64,000 nt of DNA. It comes from Flavobacterium frigidarium DSM 17623. Lineage in GTDB: Bacteria > Bacteroidota > Bacteroidia > Flavobacteriales > Flavobacteriaceae. The number at the start of each line of letters is the position of its first letter. The stretch's first letter is position 1. Of the stretch, positions 7,701 through 16,823 are shown piece by piece. Below the pieces are notes generated by a model. The model ran no database searches. It was not told where the DNA came from and was given only the letters and a program-made list of their open reading frames with translations. The DNA lies in NCBI RefSeq assembly GCF_000425505.1, contig NZ_AUDO01000014.1:1-64000 (forward strand), read 5' to 3'. The translations under genes were made by a program, and so were the position numbers.

Positions 7701-9398
7701 ATGAGGTGGACCATAAAGCCAGAACCTTCTAATGAAAAAATTAACCATTTGGCGCAAGCCTTACATGTAGAAGATTTTGTAGCTACTTTATTAGTACAGC
7801 GCGGGATAGAAACTTTTGAAGAGGCCAAAGCTTTTTTTAGACCTTCCCTAGATCATCTACATGATCCGTTCTTGATGAAAGACATGGACAAAGCCGTGGA
7901 AAGAATCGAAAAAGCAATTGCAAATCAAGAACGCATTCTGGTTTTTGGCGATTATGACGTCGATGGTACTACGGCGGTTTCATTAGTATCATCTTATTTA
8001 AAATCATACTATCCAGACATCGCTACTTACATTCCGGATCGTTATCTTGAAGGATATGGCGTTTCGTATAAAGGAATTGACTTTGCCGAAGACAATGGTT
8101 TCACATTAATAATTGCGTTAGACTGCGGTATTAAATCTATTGATCATGTCGCTTACGCAAAAGAAAAACAAATAGACTTTATCATTTGTGATCACCACAG
8201 GCCGGGAGACCAACTACCCGAGGCTGCAGCAGTTTTAGACCCTAAAAGAAGCGATTGTAATTATCCTTACGACGAACTTTGTGGTTGCGGTGTTGGATTT
8301 AAATTGATTCAAGCATTAGGAAGTCGCAAGGGAGAAACAATTGATGATTTGATTCCGTATCTTGACTTAGTGGCTACAGCCATTGCAGCAGATATTGTCC
8401 CAATGACTGGAGAAAATCGTGTTCTCGCTTATTTTGGATTGCAAGTGATTAATGCTGAGCCAAGGCCTGGTATTAAGGCGTTAGTCCATCAAGTAAAAAA
8501 GAAAACCCTAGATATTACTGATGTTGTTTTTATCATTGCTCCGCGTATTAATGCGGCAGGGAGAATAAAACATGGTAATCATGCTGTAGAATTGCTAACC
8601 GAATTTGACTTTGATCAAGCGCAGCAATTTGCTTCAGAAATTGAGCAATACAATTCTGATCGAAAAGATTTAGACAAGCAAATCACTAAGGAGGCGCTTG
8701 CACAAATAATCGAAAATCAAGAAACAGAGAAATTTACATCGGTAGTTTTTCAAGAAGATTGGCATAAAGGCGTAATTGGCATTGTAGCCTCTCGCTTAAT
8801 CGAAACCTATTACCGCCCTACGCTAGTATTTACAAAGAGCGGAGACAAATATGCGGCTTCGGCACGATCTGTAAAAGGATTTGATGTGTACAATGCACTT
8901 GAAGCTTGTTCAGAACATTTAGAGCAGTTTGGTGGTCACATGTATGCTGCAGGAATGACGATTCTACCTGAGAATTATCCTGCTTTTAAGGCAGCCTTTG
9001 AAAAACAAGTAAAAGATACTATCCAACCTGAAATGCTTACTCCCGAAATTGAGATTGATGCCGAAATTAATTTTGCTGATATCACTCCCAAATTTTTTAG
9101 AATCTTGAAACAGTTTGAGCCTTTTGGACCTCAAAACATGACACCTACCTTTTTAACAAAAAACGTGATCGATACCGGTTATGGAAAAACGATGGGTAAA
9201 GACGACGAGCACTTGCGTTTATTTGTAAAGCAAAATAGTTCAGAAGGGCTTGCAGCTATAGGTTTTGGTTTGGGAAATAAAATAGCACTAACAAAAGACC
9301 AACAACCATTTGAAATTGCTTATTGCATCGATGAGAATGAGTGGAATGGCAATATCACAACACAGTTACGATTAAAAAGTTTAAGAAATGAGTGCTGA
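7701..9398 (+). CDS. recJ: Single-stranded-DNA-specific 5'-3' exonuclease RecJ
   Basis: DHH-superfamily exonuclease of recombinational and mismatch repair. The catalytic motifs are visible: FGDYDVDGTTAVS (motif I), a DCGI stretch, and CDHHRPGD (motif III, DHH). The DHHA1 motif GGHMYAAGMT lies in the second lobe, and a C-terminal OB-type domain follows (about 460-565). The length of 565 aa is typical. The last 11 bases overlap the start of the MFS gene, implying translational coupling. Confidence 0.97.
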   Translation: MRWTIKPEPSNEKINHLAQALHVEDFVATLLVQRGIETFEEAKAFFRPSLDHLHDPFLMKDMDKAVERIEKAIANQERILVFGDYDVDGTTAVSLVSSYLKSYYPDIATYIPDRYLEGYGVSYKGIDFAEDNGFTLIIALDCGIKSIDHVAYAKEKQIDFIICDHHRPGDQLPEAAAVLDPKRSDCNYPYDELCGCGVGFKLIQALGSRKGETIDDLIPYLDLVATAIAADIVPMTGENRVLAYFGLQVINAEPRPGIKALVHQVKKKTLDITDVVFIIAPRINAAGRIKHGNHAVELLTEFDFDQAQQFASEIEQYNSDRKDLDKQITKEALAQIIENQETEKFTSVVFQEDWHKGVIGIVASRLIETYYRPTLVFTKSGDKYAASARSVKGFDVYNALEACSEHLEQFGGHMYAAGMTILPENYPAFKAAFEKQVKDTIQPEMLTPEIEIDAEINFADITPKFFRILKQFEPFGPQNMTPTFLTKNVIDTGYGKTMGKDDEHLRLFVKQNSSEGLAAIGFGLGNKIALTKDQQPFEIAYCIDENEWNGNITTQLRLKSLRNEC

Positions 9399-10671
9399 CA
9401 AATTAAAGAAAAAAGACCCTTACGCCGCCTTACGATATAAGGAGTTTAATATCTTTTTATTATTGCGTTTTGCCATGGTATTTGCTTGGTCTATGCAATT
9501 TATAGTTATCGAATGGCAGGTGTACAGCATTACTAAAGATCCTCTATCACTAGGACTCATAGGACTAATGGAAGTTATTCCTGCAGTTTCAATGGCATTG
9601 TTTGCCGGACATATTGTTGACCAGAAAGAAAAGAAATGGCTATTAGTTAAATGCATTTTGGCATTTTCAGTTATTAGTTTTGGTTTGTTTTTACTAACAT
9701 GGCCTGCTGTAATTGGAGATTTTGATACGCAAAGTATCTTGTACGCTATTTACTTTCTTGTCTTTTTAGGAGGATTAGTTCGCGCATTTTTAGGACCAAC
9801 AATATTTTCACTTTTATCTTTATTAGTACCAAAGAAAGTTTACCCTAATGCTGCCACTTGGAGTAGTTCGGTATGGCAAATTGCCTCAGTTGTAGGTCCA
9901 GCTGTAGCAGGGTTTTCTATAAACTGGATAGGTGTTCACTGGTCCATGTGTTTTGTATTTGCTTGTTCGTTGTTTGCTTTAATTTCCCTTTCGAGAATAG
10001 AGAAAAAACCTATTTTGAATCCTAAAATTGGAGAGCCTGTAATGCAAAGTTTATCAGAGGGGATTAAATTTGTTTTTAATAACAAAACTGTGTTAGGAGC
10101 TATTACGCTAGATATGGTTGCAGTCCTCTTTGGGGGAGCAGTTGCTTTACTGCCCATTTTTGCACAAGATATTTTAAAAGTAGGTCCAGAAGGCTTTGGC
10201 TTTTTGAGAGCTGCTCCCGCTGTTGGTGCCTTCATCACCATGTTGATCACAGCTTATGTACCTTTAAGTAAAAATGCAGGATTAAAATTACTATCAGCAA
10301 TCTTTGCTTTTGGTCTCTGTATTATTGTGTTTGGTCTTTCTACTATATTTTGGGTATCATTAGCAGCACTGTTTTTAAGTGGTGTTTTTGATGGAATTTC
10401 AGTAGTAATCAGACAGACTATTTTACAATTAAAAACGCCTGATCACATGCGTGGTCGTGTATCAGCAGTTAATTCTATGTTTGTAGGTTCTTCAAATGAA
10501 TTAGGTGCTTTTGAAAGTGGTTTGACCGCCAAATTAATGGGAACGGTTACCGCAGTGGTTTTTGGAGGAAGCATGACGCTACTCGTTGTTTTAACAACTG
10601 GAATCGTATCGCCAACCTTTAGGAAATTAGACCTTAGAAAAGATTTAGAAGAGCACGAAAACGAAGTTTAA
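9388..10671 (+). CDS. MFS transporter, DHA3-like exporter
   Basis: 427-aa protein with about 12 hydrophobic segments, resembling the MFS_3/EntS-type drug or siderophore exporters. The loop after TM2 contains AGHIVDQKEKKW, the characteristic MFS loop. A second copy of the pattern near residues 345-355 (DHMRGRVSAVNSMF) is typical of DHA3 members. The substrate is unknown. The start overlaps recJ by 11 bases. A terminator follows at 10693. Confidence 0.9.
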   Translation: MSADKLKKKDPYAALRYKEFNIFLLLRFAMVFAWSMQFIVIEWQVYSITKDPLSLGLIGLMEVIPAVSMALFAGHIVDQKEKKWLLVKCILAFSVISFGLFLLTWPAVIGDFDTQSILYAIYFLVFLGGLVRAFLGPTIFSLLSLLVPKKVYPNAATWSSSVWQIASVVGPAVAGFSINWIGVHWSMCFVFACSLFALISLSRIEKKPILNPKIGEPVMQSLSEGIKFVFNNKTVLGAITLDMVAVLFGGAVALLPIFAQDILKVGPEGFGFLRAAPAVGAFITMLITAYVPLSKNAGLKLLSAIFAFGLCIIVFGLSTIFWVSLAALFLSGVFDGISVVIRQTILQLKTPDHMRGRVSAVNSMFVGSSNELGAFESGLTAKLMGTVTAVVFGGSMTLLVVLTTGIVSPTFRKLDLRKDLEEHENEV

Positions 10672-10692
10672 GAATCTTATTCGAAATAAAGG

Positions 10693-10733
10693 AAGTCGGT
10701 ATTGCATTTAAATGTGCAAACCGACTTTTTTTT
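10693..10733 (+). terminator. Terminator after the MFS gene
   Basis: AAGTCGGT (10693-10700) pairs with ACCGACTT (10720-10727). An inner TTGCA/TGCAA pairing extends the stem, and a run of eight T follows. Confidence 0.85.
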
Positions 10734-10779
10734 ATGCTTTTTTTAATCAGTTTTATTTAGAACAAATCTAAATAATTAT

Positions 10780-10787
10780 TATATTTG
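10780..10787 (+). promoter_or_regulatory. Putative -7 promoter element
   Basis: TATATTTG matches TAnnTTTG and lies 17 bases before the ATG of the Cys-rich small gene, directly after an upstream terminator. Confidence 0.45.
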
Positions 10788-10804
10788 TTTTAAACGACAC
10801 GATT

Positions 10805-11161
10805 ATGAACGAAATGAAACAGATATATTACAACGATGCCGGAACTTCTTTTTTCTGGAGAAAGGAGAACGAAATATTAAGTGATAAGATACAAATGATA
10901 TTTAGAGAAACCGGTTTCTATTTTAGCCGACAAGAATTGAAACATTTTCGATGCTGCATTGATGAAAGTTACACGCTTAATAAATGTTGCGAGGAATGTG
11001 AGTTAAAAAATGATTGCCATAAATTTTTATTGAAAACACCTTGTTCTCAAATTGACTTGGCTGTATCTATGAAGGAATTAAAATCTATTAAAGATCTTGT
11101 AGAGGGTACGTTGTTTAAAATAGATTTAGATGAATATTTGTATGGCGAAGGGATGAACTAA
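10805..11161 (+). CDS. Small cysteine-rich protein, function unknown
   Basis: 118-aa soluble protein with a central cysteine cluster (C50, C51, C61, C62, C65, C71, C80), preceded by a segment FYFSRQELKHF and followed by a helical tail rich in Leu/Lys. The spacing CCxxC...C could bind a metal or an Fe-S cluster, but this is not a motif I can name. There is no signal peptide. The gene is monocistronic, with its own -7 element and an upstream terminator. I recall similar small proteins in Flavobacteriia without an assigned role. Confidence 0.75.
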   Translation: MNEMKQIYYNDAGTSFFWRKENEILSDKIQMIFRETGFYFSRQELKHFRCCIDESYTLNKCCEECELKNDCHKFLLKTPCSQIDLAVSMKELKSIKDLVEGTLFKIDLDEYLYGEGMN

Positions 11162-11271
11162 TTTCCGTCTTTTTTTTTTTAAAGCAGACTTGCTAAATCA
11201 CATTGTTCTCACAGTTTACATTGTAAGAAAAAAAATAGTATATTTAGGACAAATTCTAACACTAGCAACTT

Positions 11272-12279
11272 ATGAATAAAGTTATATTAATGCTTGTTGC
11301 ACTACTAATTACTGTAAATGCAAGCAGTCAGGATAAAACATACGCTACAGTTGAATTTGATGTTGCAAAACAAAAAACAGATTCCCTCTTTATTTGGAGC
11401 ATAGAAAGTGAAATCGTCCTCCTTAAAATCCTTAAAAAGGATAAAAATGGTGTTTTTAAAGATACTGTAACTGTGAAACCAACGATGCATCTTCTATCTT
11501 ACACTAAAAACTCTTCGAGTTATCACACTATTTATTTAGCAAATGGATTTGATCTAAAAATCTCTTTAGACATTAATAAATGGGGAGAACCTATGCAGTT
11601 TAGTGGCAGAGGATCAGACGAAAATAATCTTTTTCAAGAGGTACCTAATAGTTTTCCAAGCGACTCTATATTTAAAGATGATAAAAATTTTAGAACCGAA
11701 TTTGATAAGGCTAGAACGTTAAGTTTATCACTTATTGAAGGTAAAAAATTAAATCCGGAATTTTATACTGAAATAAAGAAACAAATTGAAGATCAATATC
11801 TAAGAATTGAAACCCAACACCAATTTCAAGTAGCTCAAAATAAATTGAATACTACTGTTTCACCTAACTTTTCTTTTATAAACTACAAAGGAGGACAGTC
11901 TATGTTAGGGGATTTCAAAGGAAAGTATGTATATATCGATATATGGGCAACTTGGTGTGCGCCTTGTATACGCGAGATCCCCTATTTGAAAAAAATGGAA
12001 GAACTATACCAAGGTAAAAATATTGCTTTTCTAAGTATTTCTTCAGATCAATATAGCGATATTGAAAAATGGAAAAAGATGATTGCAGCTAAGTCAATGT
12101 CAGGAGTACAATTACTTCAGGATGATAGAGTTACTACTGCTTTCAGCAATTACTTTAAAGTGGACACTATACCAAGATTCATACTGATTGACCCAAAAGG
12201 AGTAATCATAGATTCAAACACATTAAGACCCTCAGATCCATTATTAATAGAGAAATTAGATGGATTGCTTAATAAATAG
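11272..12279 (+). CDS. TlpA-like thioredoxin-fold protein, secreted
   Basis: 335-aa envelope protein. A signal peptide ends near residue 19 (VNASSQ). A beta-rich N-terminal domain of Bacteroidetes type (about 25-190) precedes a C-terminal TlpA/AhpC-TSA thioredoxin domain with the redox motif WATWCAPCIREIP (CxxC) near residues 225-230. The cis-Pro segment DTIPRFILID is present. It is likely a periplasmic or membrane-facing thiol-disulphide reductase. The gene stands alone, convergent with lpxH. Confidence 0.9.
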   Translation: MNKVILMLVALLITVNASSQDKTYATVEFDVAKQKTDSLFIWSIESEIVLLKILKKDKNGVFKDTVTVKPTMHLLSYTKNSSSYHTIYLANGFDLKISLDINKWGEPMQFSGRGSDENNLFQEVPNSFPSDSIFKDDKNFRTEFDKARTLSLSLIEGKKLNPEFYTEIKKQIEDQYLRIETQHQFQVAQNKLNTTVSPNFSFINYKGGQSMLGDFKGKYVYIDIWATWCAPCIREIPYLKKMEELYQGKNIAFLSISSDQYSDIEKWKKMIAAKSMSGVQLLQDDRVTTAFSNYFKVDTIPRFILIDPKGVIIDSNTLRPSDPLLIEKLDGLLNK

Positions 12280-12428
12280 TCGGTTATAAAAACTTCAAAT
12301 ACCCCTTTGAGATTAGTACTTAAATATTGCTTTCATACTGGTGAAAAAGAGCAAATTTAGAAATTTTGATATCGTTTCCTAGAGGTAAAATTGTGCTATT
12401 TACAAAAAGATAAATTAGTATTTATTTC

Positions 12429-13181
12429 TTAATACTTTTCTATTTCGAAAGTGTCTCCGTCAAAAACACCGTAGGTAAAATAAGAGATCCAATCTCCTAA
12501 GTTAACATATTCGGCATTTTCACCTACCGTGAGTTTCATAGGCAAATGGCGGTGTCCAAAAACAAGGTAATTGTAGTGTTTGGTTTCGAGTTTTTTCTTG
12601 GCGTAGATAATCAGCCATTCGTTTTCTTCCCCTAAATAAGTAACATCATCGTCACCTGAAATTAGTTTGTTTTTTACTGAAAGATATTGCGCTAAACCAA
12701 CGCCGATATCAGGATGCAACCAGCGAAAAAGCCATTTAGAAAACGGATTTGTAAATACTTTTTTCATGCGTTTGTAGCCCATGTCTCCAGGACCTTTTCC
12801 GTCTCCGTGGCCAACTAGAAAAGTTTTATCACCAAAAGTATATTCTTGATTATCATGATAGACTGGAATATTCAATTCTTTTTCGAAATATCCGTCCATC
12901 CACAAGTCGTGGTTTCCTACAAAGAAGTAAATTGGGATTCCGCTGTCGCGAATTTCTGCGAGTTTGCCTAATACACGTACAAATCCTTTGGGAACCACAG
13001 TTTTGTATTCGAACCAAAAGTCAAACAAATCCCCTACTATAAAAATGGCTTCGGCGTCTACTTTCACCTCATCAAGCCAAGCTACAAATTTCTTCTCTCT
13101 GGGAGCACTTAATTCGGGCGTTGGCGCTCCAAAATGTTGGTCAGAAGCGAAATATACTTTTTTATTGTTAGGTAGTTTCAT
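12429..13181 (-). CDS. lpxH: UDP-2,3-diacylglucosamine diphosphatase
   Basis: Calcineurin-like metallophosphoesterase that hydrolyses UDP-2,3-diacylglucosamine to lipid X in lipid A synthesis. Metal-site motifs are in order: SDQHFG (residues 13-18), GDLFDFWFE, GNHDLWMD, VGHGDG and the C-terminal FGHRHLP. The length of 250 aa is normal. It is encoded just downstream of queD on the same strand (22-base gap) and is probably co-transcribed with it. Confidence 0.93.
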   Translation of the reverse strand: MKLPNNKKVYFASDQHFGAPTPELSAPREKKFVAWLDEVKVDAEAIFIVGDLFDFWFEYKTVVPKGFVRVLGKLAEIRDSGIPIYFFVGNHDLWMDGYFEKELNIPVYHDNQEYTFGDKTFLVGHGDGKGPGDMGYKRMKKVFTNPFSKWLFRWLHPDIGVGLAQYLSVKNKLISGDDDVTYLGEENEWLIIYAKKKLETKHYNYLVFGHRHLPMKLTVGENAEYVNLGDWISYFTYGVFDGDTFEIEKY

Positions 13182-13203
13182 GAAACTAAAGTGTCAATTT
13201 GAA

Positions 13204-13656
13204 TTATAGATTATCGCTAGCGTACCATTCAGCAAATGACGATTCTGTTTCTTGCAATTTTAAGGCAAAAAGTTTGATTTCTTCTGGCAATCTGCTCTTT
13301 ATTCTAGCAGCAAAATCAATTACCATATTTTCACTTGTGGGTTGGTAATCAACTAAAATCACATGGTGTCCACGTTTTTTTAATTCTTCGGCTAGTTCAA
13401 CGTGAGGCGTTGTTTCGTTAAAAACAGTAGCGTGATCAAACTGATCTACAATTTCTTCTTTTACAATTTTCTTTAAGTCCGAAAAATCGATTACCATTCC
13501 GAATTTCACGTTGTTCCTATCTGTAATAGGCGATCCAATAACGGTTACTGATAATTTGTAGCTGTGTCCGTGAACATTTTTACATTTTCCGTCGTATCCA
13601 TAAAGGGCGTGACCGGTTTCGAAGTTAAATTGTTTTGTAATTCTGATATTGCTCAT
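13204..13656 (-). CDS. queD: 6-carboxytetrahydropterin synthase family protein
   Basis: PTPS-fold enzyme. Zinc ligands are H16, H29 and H31, and the catalytic cysteine is C25 in CKNVHGH, the QueD pattern (C-x3-HxH). The family converts dihydroneopterin triphosphate to 6-carboxytetrahydropterin in queuosine synthesis. The length of 150 aa is normal. Its partner lpxH is unrelated in function. Other members act in tetrahydropterin metabolism, so the symbol is a best fit. Confidence 0.9.
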   Translation of the reverse strand: MSNIRITKQFNFETGHALYGYDGKCKNVHGHSYKLSVTVIGSPITDRNNVKFGMVIDFSDLKKIVKEEIVDQFDHATVFNETTPHVELAEELKKRGHHVILVDYQPTSENMVIDFAARIKSRLPEEIKLFALKLQETESSFAEWYASDNL

Positions 13657-13742
13657 CTGGATATAATTTTGAGTGCAAATTTAGTCAATTGCTCTGAGAT
13701 ATGAATTGGAAATCTTGTCTTTCCTTTAGTGCAGGGAGTTTT

Positions 13743-13825
13743 AGCCCTGATAGCAGTGGAAATCCTTTTCCTTTTTTTTCTTTAAAAAAGGAAAAGATTG
13801 TAACGTATAGCAGGAAATAGCTCCT
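13743..13825 (+). repeat. Dispersed hairpin element, family 1, copy B
   Basis: The left arm is AGCCCTGATAGCAG and the right arm is GATTGTAACGTATAGCAGG. The stem is TTTTCCTTTTTT (13766-13777) with AAAAAAGGAAAA (13784-13795). Flanking GGAG and CTCC also pair. The stem sequence differs entirely from copies A and C while pairing is kept. It lies between the enoyl-CoA hydratase and queD genes. Confidence 0.7.
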
Positions 13826-13838
13826 AAAAAAATGGGGT

Positions 13839-14606
13839 TTATTTCTTGAATTGGTTCAGTGCATTTTTAGTAAATTCGGAAAGCACTAACTCGCCTGAAA
13901 TAGCGGCTCTATCTAGTAAAAGTGCATCCCAATCACTTGTTCCTTCCCAAATAATCTTTTTCATTTGTTGCAGTGCCTCTGGATTGTAAGATGCCAACTT
14001 TGTGGTGAAATTTGCCAAGTCATTATCTAACTCTGTTTGATCTAGGAGTACCTTTGCATAAAGGCCTTTATCAAGTGCCCATTCGGCTGTTTTCCATTCG
14101 TGAGCAGCAAGCGTCAATTGGGTCATTGCAGTCTTACCAATCTTGCGGCTTACAGCAGGCTCAATCACAAAAGGACCAATCCCGATTGCAAGCTCAGAGA
14201 GTTTTACAGCAGCATTTGTGGTTGCAAAAGCATAATCGCAGGCAGCGGCAATCCCTACTCCACCTCCTACTGCTTTACCGTGAATACGGCCCACAATAAT
14301 CTTAGAACAGTTGCGCATGGCATTGATTAGATTAGCAAATCCAGAGAAAAAAGTAGTTCCCTCAGCAAGATTTGAAACCGCTAATAGCTCGTCAAAAGAA
14401 GCTCCAGCACAAAAAGCGCCATCGCCTCCGCTACGCAAAATAATAACAGAAACAGCATCGTTTTTACTTAGCTCATTCAAAGCGGTAGTCACCGCATCTA
14501 GCAATTGACGGGGGAAAGAATTGCTGGCAGGATGCGAAAATTGTACTGTTGCAATTTTATCTTGAATAGTTGTGGTAAGCGAACCTGATCTTGATGCTGC
14601 AGTCAT
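13839..14606 (-). CDS. Enoyl-CoA hydratase/isomerase family protein
   Basis: 255-aa crotonase-fold protein. The oxyanion-hole segments are DGAFCAGASFDEL (about 65-77) and GRIHGKAVGGGVGIAAACDY (about 104-123), and the second-half helix follows. Glu in KLSELAIGIGPFVIEP may serve as an acid/base residue. It probably acts on an acyl-CoA in fatty-acid, branched-chain or aromatic degradation, but the substrate cannot be told. It is monocistronic, with tRNA-Ala upstream and divergent. Confidence 0.9.
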   Translation of the reverse strand: MTAASRSGSLTTTIQDKIATVQFSHPASNSFPRQLLDAVTTALNELSKNDAVSVIILRSGGDGAFCAGASFDELLAVSNLAEGTTFFSGFANLINAMRNCSKIIVGRIHGKAVGGGVGIAAACDYAFATTNAAVKLSELAIGIGPFVIEPAVSRKIGKTAMTQLTLAAHEWKTAEWALDKGLYAKVLLDQTELDNDLANFTTKLASYNPEALQQMKKIIWEGTSDWDALLLDRAAISGELVLSEFTKNALNQFKK

Positions 14607-14680
14607 TTTAGTTTTTAATGTAAAGTTAGTATTTTAATGAAGATAGAAAAGTTAAGTTCTATCGAAAGTTGTTTTTTTAA

Positions 14681-14713
14681 TTGCCTTTTGAATTATAAAT
14701 AATACTATATTTG
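14681..14713 (+). promoter_or_regulatory. Putative promoter of tRNA-Ala
   Basis: The -7 element TATATTTG (14706-14713) lies 22 bases after TTG (14681-14683), within the 17-23 spacing known for Flavobacterium. The predicted start lies a few bases before the tRNA 5' end. Confidence 0.6.
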
Positions 14714-14723
14714 TTGCAGTATT

Positions 14724-14797
14724 GGGGGATTAGCTCATTTGGCTAGAGTGCTTGCCTGGCAGGCAAGAGGTGACCGGTTCGAATCCGGTATTCTCCA
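14724..14797 (+). tRNA. tRNA-Ala (anticodon GGC)
   Basis: 74-nt cloverleaf. The acceptor GGGGGAT pairs with ATTCTCC and includes the alanine identity pair G3-U70. The anticodon stem CTTGC/GCAAG carries the loop CTGGCAG, giving GGC. The T arm is ACCGG-TTCGAAT-CCGGT. The 3' CCA is not encoded. A terminator follows at once, so it is a single-gene unit. Confidence 0.96.
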
Positions 14798-14802
14798 CTT
14801 TC

Positions 14803-14840
14803 AAAACCGTAAATCTTTTTTAGATTTACGGTTTTTTTTA
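14803..14840 (+). terminator. Terminator after tRNA-Ala
   Basis: The perfect 14-bp stem AAAACCGTAAATCT (14803-14816) pairs with AGATTTACGGTTTT (14822-14835), followed by more T residues. Confidence 0.9.
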
Positions 14841-14977
14841 TAATATATACTAAATTGAACTGTAGTGTTTACTGAGACTTCGTTATTTTCTAAATAATTG
14901 AAGTTTATCTTAGAATTACACATTTTAAAGATCAATAAATATTCCTTCTTGCTTACCGTGACTGATTGAACTCGACT

Positions 14978-15790
14978 CTATGAACTTTCAGCATGATATT
15001 GTGGAATTATATAAATATTACAGTGTAAAATGGTATGACCAGCTTCTTCATTCATATTTATTCCAACGCTGAATCCATCAGGATTGTATTTTTCTTGAAG
15101 AATGTTTTTGACTTTGTTCACAGCTATCCAACAAGCTATTTGTTCCTTTAAAGTTAGATCGAAATAATTTGAAACCAATCTTTTGGGTACAATTAAAGCA
15201 TGACCCTTAGTAACTGGAGATTCATCATAAAAAGAGAAAACAGTAGCTATCTCTACTACTAATACTCTCGATTCTTTCCCAATTAAAAAAGGGCTAATAT
15301 CTGTTCTGCTTTTGTTCAAGGTTGTGTAATGCTGATATTCATAAATCTCACAATTTTTATTCTTATAAATTGATAGATAAGCTAGTTTTATTAGACATTG
15401 ATAGGTTTGTTTATTATGCACTTTGTGAATTCTAAAACCTTCGTATTGGATATCTCTGCGTACAGCGAAGTATGCTTTCCCGTTTGGTTTTAATAGATGA
15501 GAGACATTCATTAGAACTTCAGCTTGCTCCTCTGGAAGCAAAACATTTAGTACATAAAAACATAAAATAGTGTCAAATTTTTCGGTTGGAAATGTTGGAA
15601 AATAAAACGGATCATATCCGATAATATCATTTCCTTTACCTTTCAACAATTCGACATCTTTTCCAATTCCACAACCAAAATCAAGAATTTTACCTTTAAC
15701 TTTATTTTGATTCAGTAATACGCGTGCAGGATATGAAAGAGAAGTTCTTTCTATTGCAGTTAGGTGGCTATTTTGATTTTGATTACTCAT
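14978..15790 (-). CDS. Class I SAM methyltransferase fused to a degenerate HIT domain
   Basis: 270-aa fusion. Residues 1-120 form a Rossmann methyltransferase: DFGCGIGKDVELL (motif I), GYDPFYFP (motif II), FDTILCFYVLNVL. The GYDP and YVLNV pattern resembles the methyltransferases associated with DNA phosphorothioation clusters. Residues 170-270 resemble a HIT nucleotide hydrolase (KGHALIVPKR; AGHTILHCNIYIIPQ). In place of HxHxH it has H256-C-N258-I-Y260, so the nucleophile histidine is missing. Its start overlaps the stop of the upstream HNH gene by 8 bases (ATGAGTAA), implying a two-gene unit. Target and role are unknown. Confidence 0.75.
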   Translation of the reverse strand: MSNQNQNSHLTAIERTSLSYPARVLLNQNKVKGKILDFGCGIGKDVELLKGKGNDIIGYDPFYFPTFPTEKFDTILCFYVLNVLLPEEQAEVLMNVSHLLKPNGKAYFAVRRDIQYEGFRIHKVHNKQTYQCLIKLAYLSIYKNKNCEIYEYQHYTTLNKSRTDISPFLIGKESRVLVVEIATVFSFYDESPVTKGHALIVPKRLVSNYFDLTLKEQIACWIAVNKVKNILQEKYNPDGFSVGINMNEEAGHTILHCNIYIIPQYHAESS

Positions 15791-16823
15791 TCATAAATAA
15801 AAATCCGTTATTACTAGCAATGGTAATTAAAGGTTGAATTGTACTAGAAAACCTTTCCTTTTCAAAAACTTCTATATTTGGAAATATGGTGAGAAATTCA
15901 TCCATATATTTACTCTTGGGATTATTATGTTTATTGATTTCAAAAGCTGTCTTTTGCAAATCATAGAATTTATCAAAATAGGTCCCAAATAGTGGCAGTT
16001 TATCACTTTTTGAAGAATTAAAATTCTTTTCGATAGGTATTAAATTCCAAATTAAATCATGCGAAACGAAGGCATGAGGGACAAAATGGTCTAAGGCAAA
16101 ATTCTTTTCATCAAAATACAACTTAGTATTTGTGAAAATACAGTTTATTGAGCCTAATTCTTGGAAAACTAATTTCCAATATTGATTTGTTTGTTTAACT
16201 AAACCATTTCTAATTACAGGTTTAATCAACTTATTTGGAATGTCAGGAACGTTTGGATTGCGAGTTTGAAGGAAAAGTGATAAATTCCAATAGGCAAAAT
16301 CTTTTAGTACTTTAGCATTAGATTTTAAGTAATCTATCCAAATTGGATTTAATACAATATGATCTTTATGTAGAGCATATAGACTATCATTTTCAAAGGA
16401 ATTGGACAATTTATAAATTTCGGATTTACCTTTCTTGGGAAACCAAGGAGACAAAAACCAATGCGGGACGTTTTTATCAAAATGAAACAGTTGATTTAAA
16501 GTTTCCCTATTATTTGAGTTTTCTAAACAAATTTCAAGTTTACTTTTCTTCTCGTCAATCGTTAAATTTTCTTCTTGCAAAATTCTTTCTACTGCAATTT
16601 GCAAGTTGTCTTGCTTCCCGAATGAAATATGAAAATAGTTAATGGTGTACCAAGAATTACTAATCATTCTTGAAAAAATTTTCTTTTTCGGTATTTCAAT
16701 GTTTCCCTGTTCGACTAATTCAATTAAAGCAATAAACCAGTAATATTTATAGGTTGCAACTGTGTTTCCAAAAACAGATGCAAGTTTATTTACAGGTAAA
16801 TTAGTTGAAGATGGTAGGTTCAT
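15783..16823 (-). CDS. HNH endonuclease-domain protein, accessory cassette
   Basis: 346-aa protein. The C-terminal third carries a recognisable HNH nuclease module from about residue 230: CIFTNTKLYF, LDHFVPHAF (HNH first His), DLIWNLIPI, and the closing NFNSSKSDKLP. The N-terminal 220 residues are helical and unlike anything I recognise. It is probably a DNA or RNA nuclease. It is translationally coupled by an 8-base overlap to the methyltransferase-HIT fusion. The pair sits between tRNA-Ala and a GreA-type gene and is AT-rich relative to its neighbours, suggesting an acquired, defence-like cassette. Function is inferred, not shown. Confidence 0.75.
   Translation of the reverse strand: MNLPSSTNLPVNKLASVFGNTVATYKYYWFIALIELVEQGNIEIPKKKIFSRMISNSWYTINYFHISFGKQDNLQIAVERILQEENLTIDEKKSKLEICLENSNNRETLNQLFHFDKNVPHWFLSPWFPKKGKSEIYKLSNSFENDSLYALHKDHIVLNPIWIDYLKSNAKVLKDFAYWNLSLFLQTRNPNVPDIPNKLIKPVIRNGLVKQTNQYWKLVFQELGSINCIFTNTKLYFDEKNFALDHFVPHAFVSHDLIWNLIPIEKNFNSSKSDKLPLFGTYFDKFYDLQKTAFEINKHNNPKSKYMDEFLTIFPNIEVFEKERFSSTIQPLITIASNNGFLFMNE

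Noticed and set aside
14012..14330. Overlapping plus-strand ORFs within the enoyl-CoA hydratase
   Set aside because: They oppose a strongly conserved crotonase-fold frame and lack homology.
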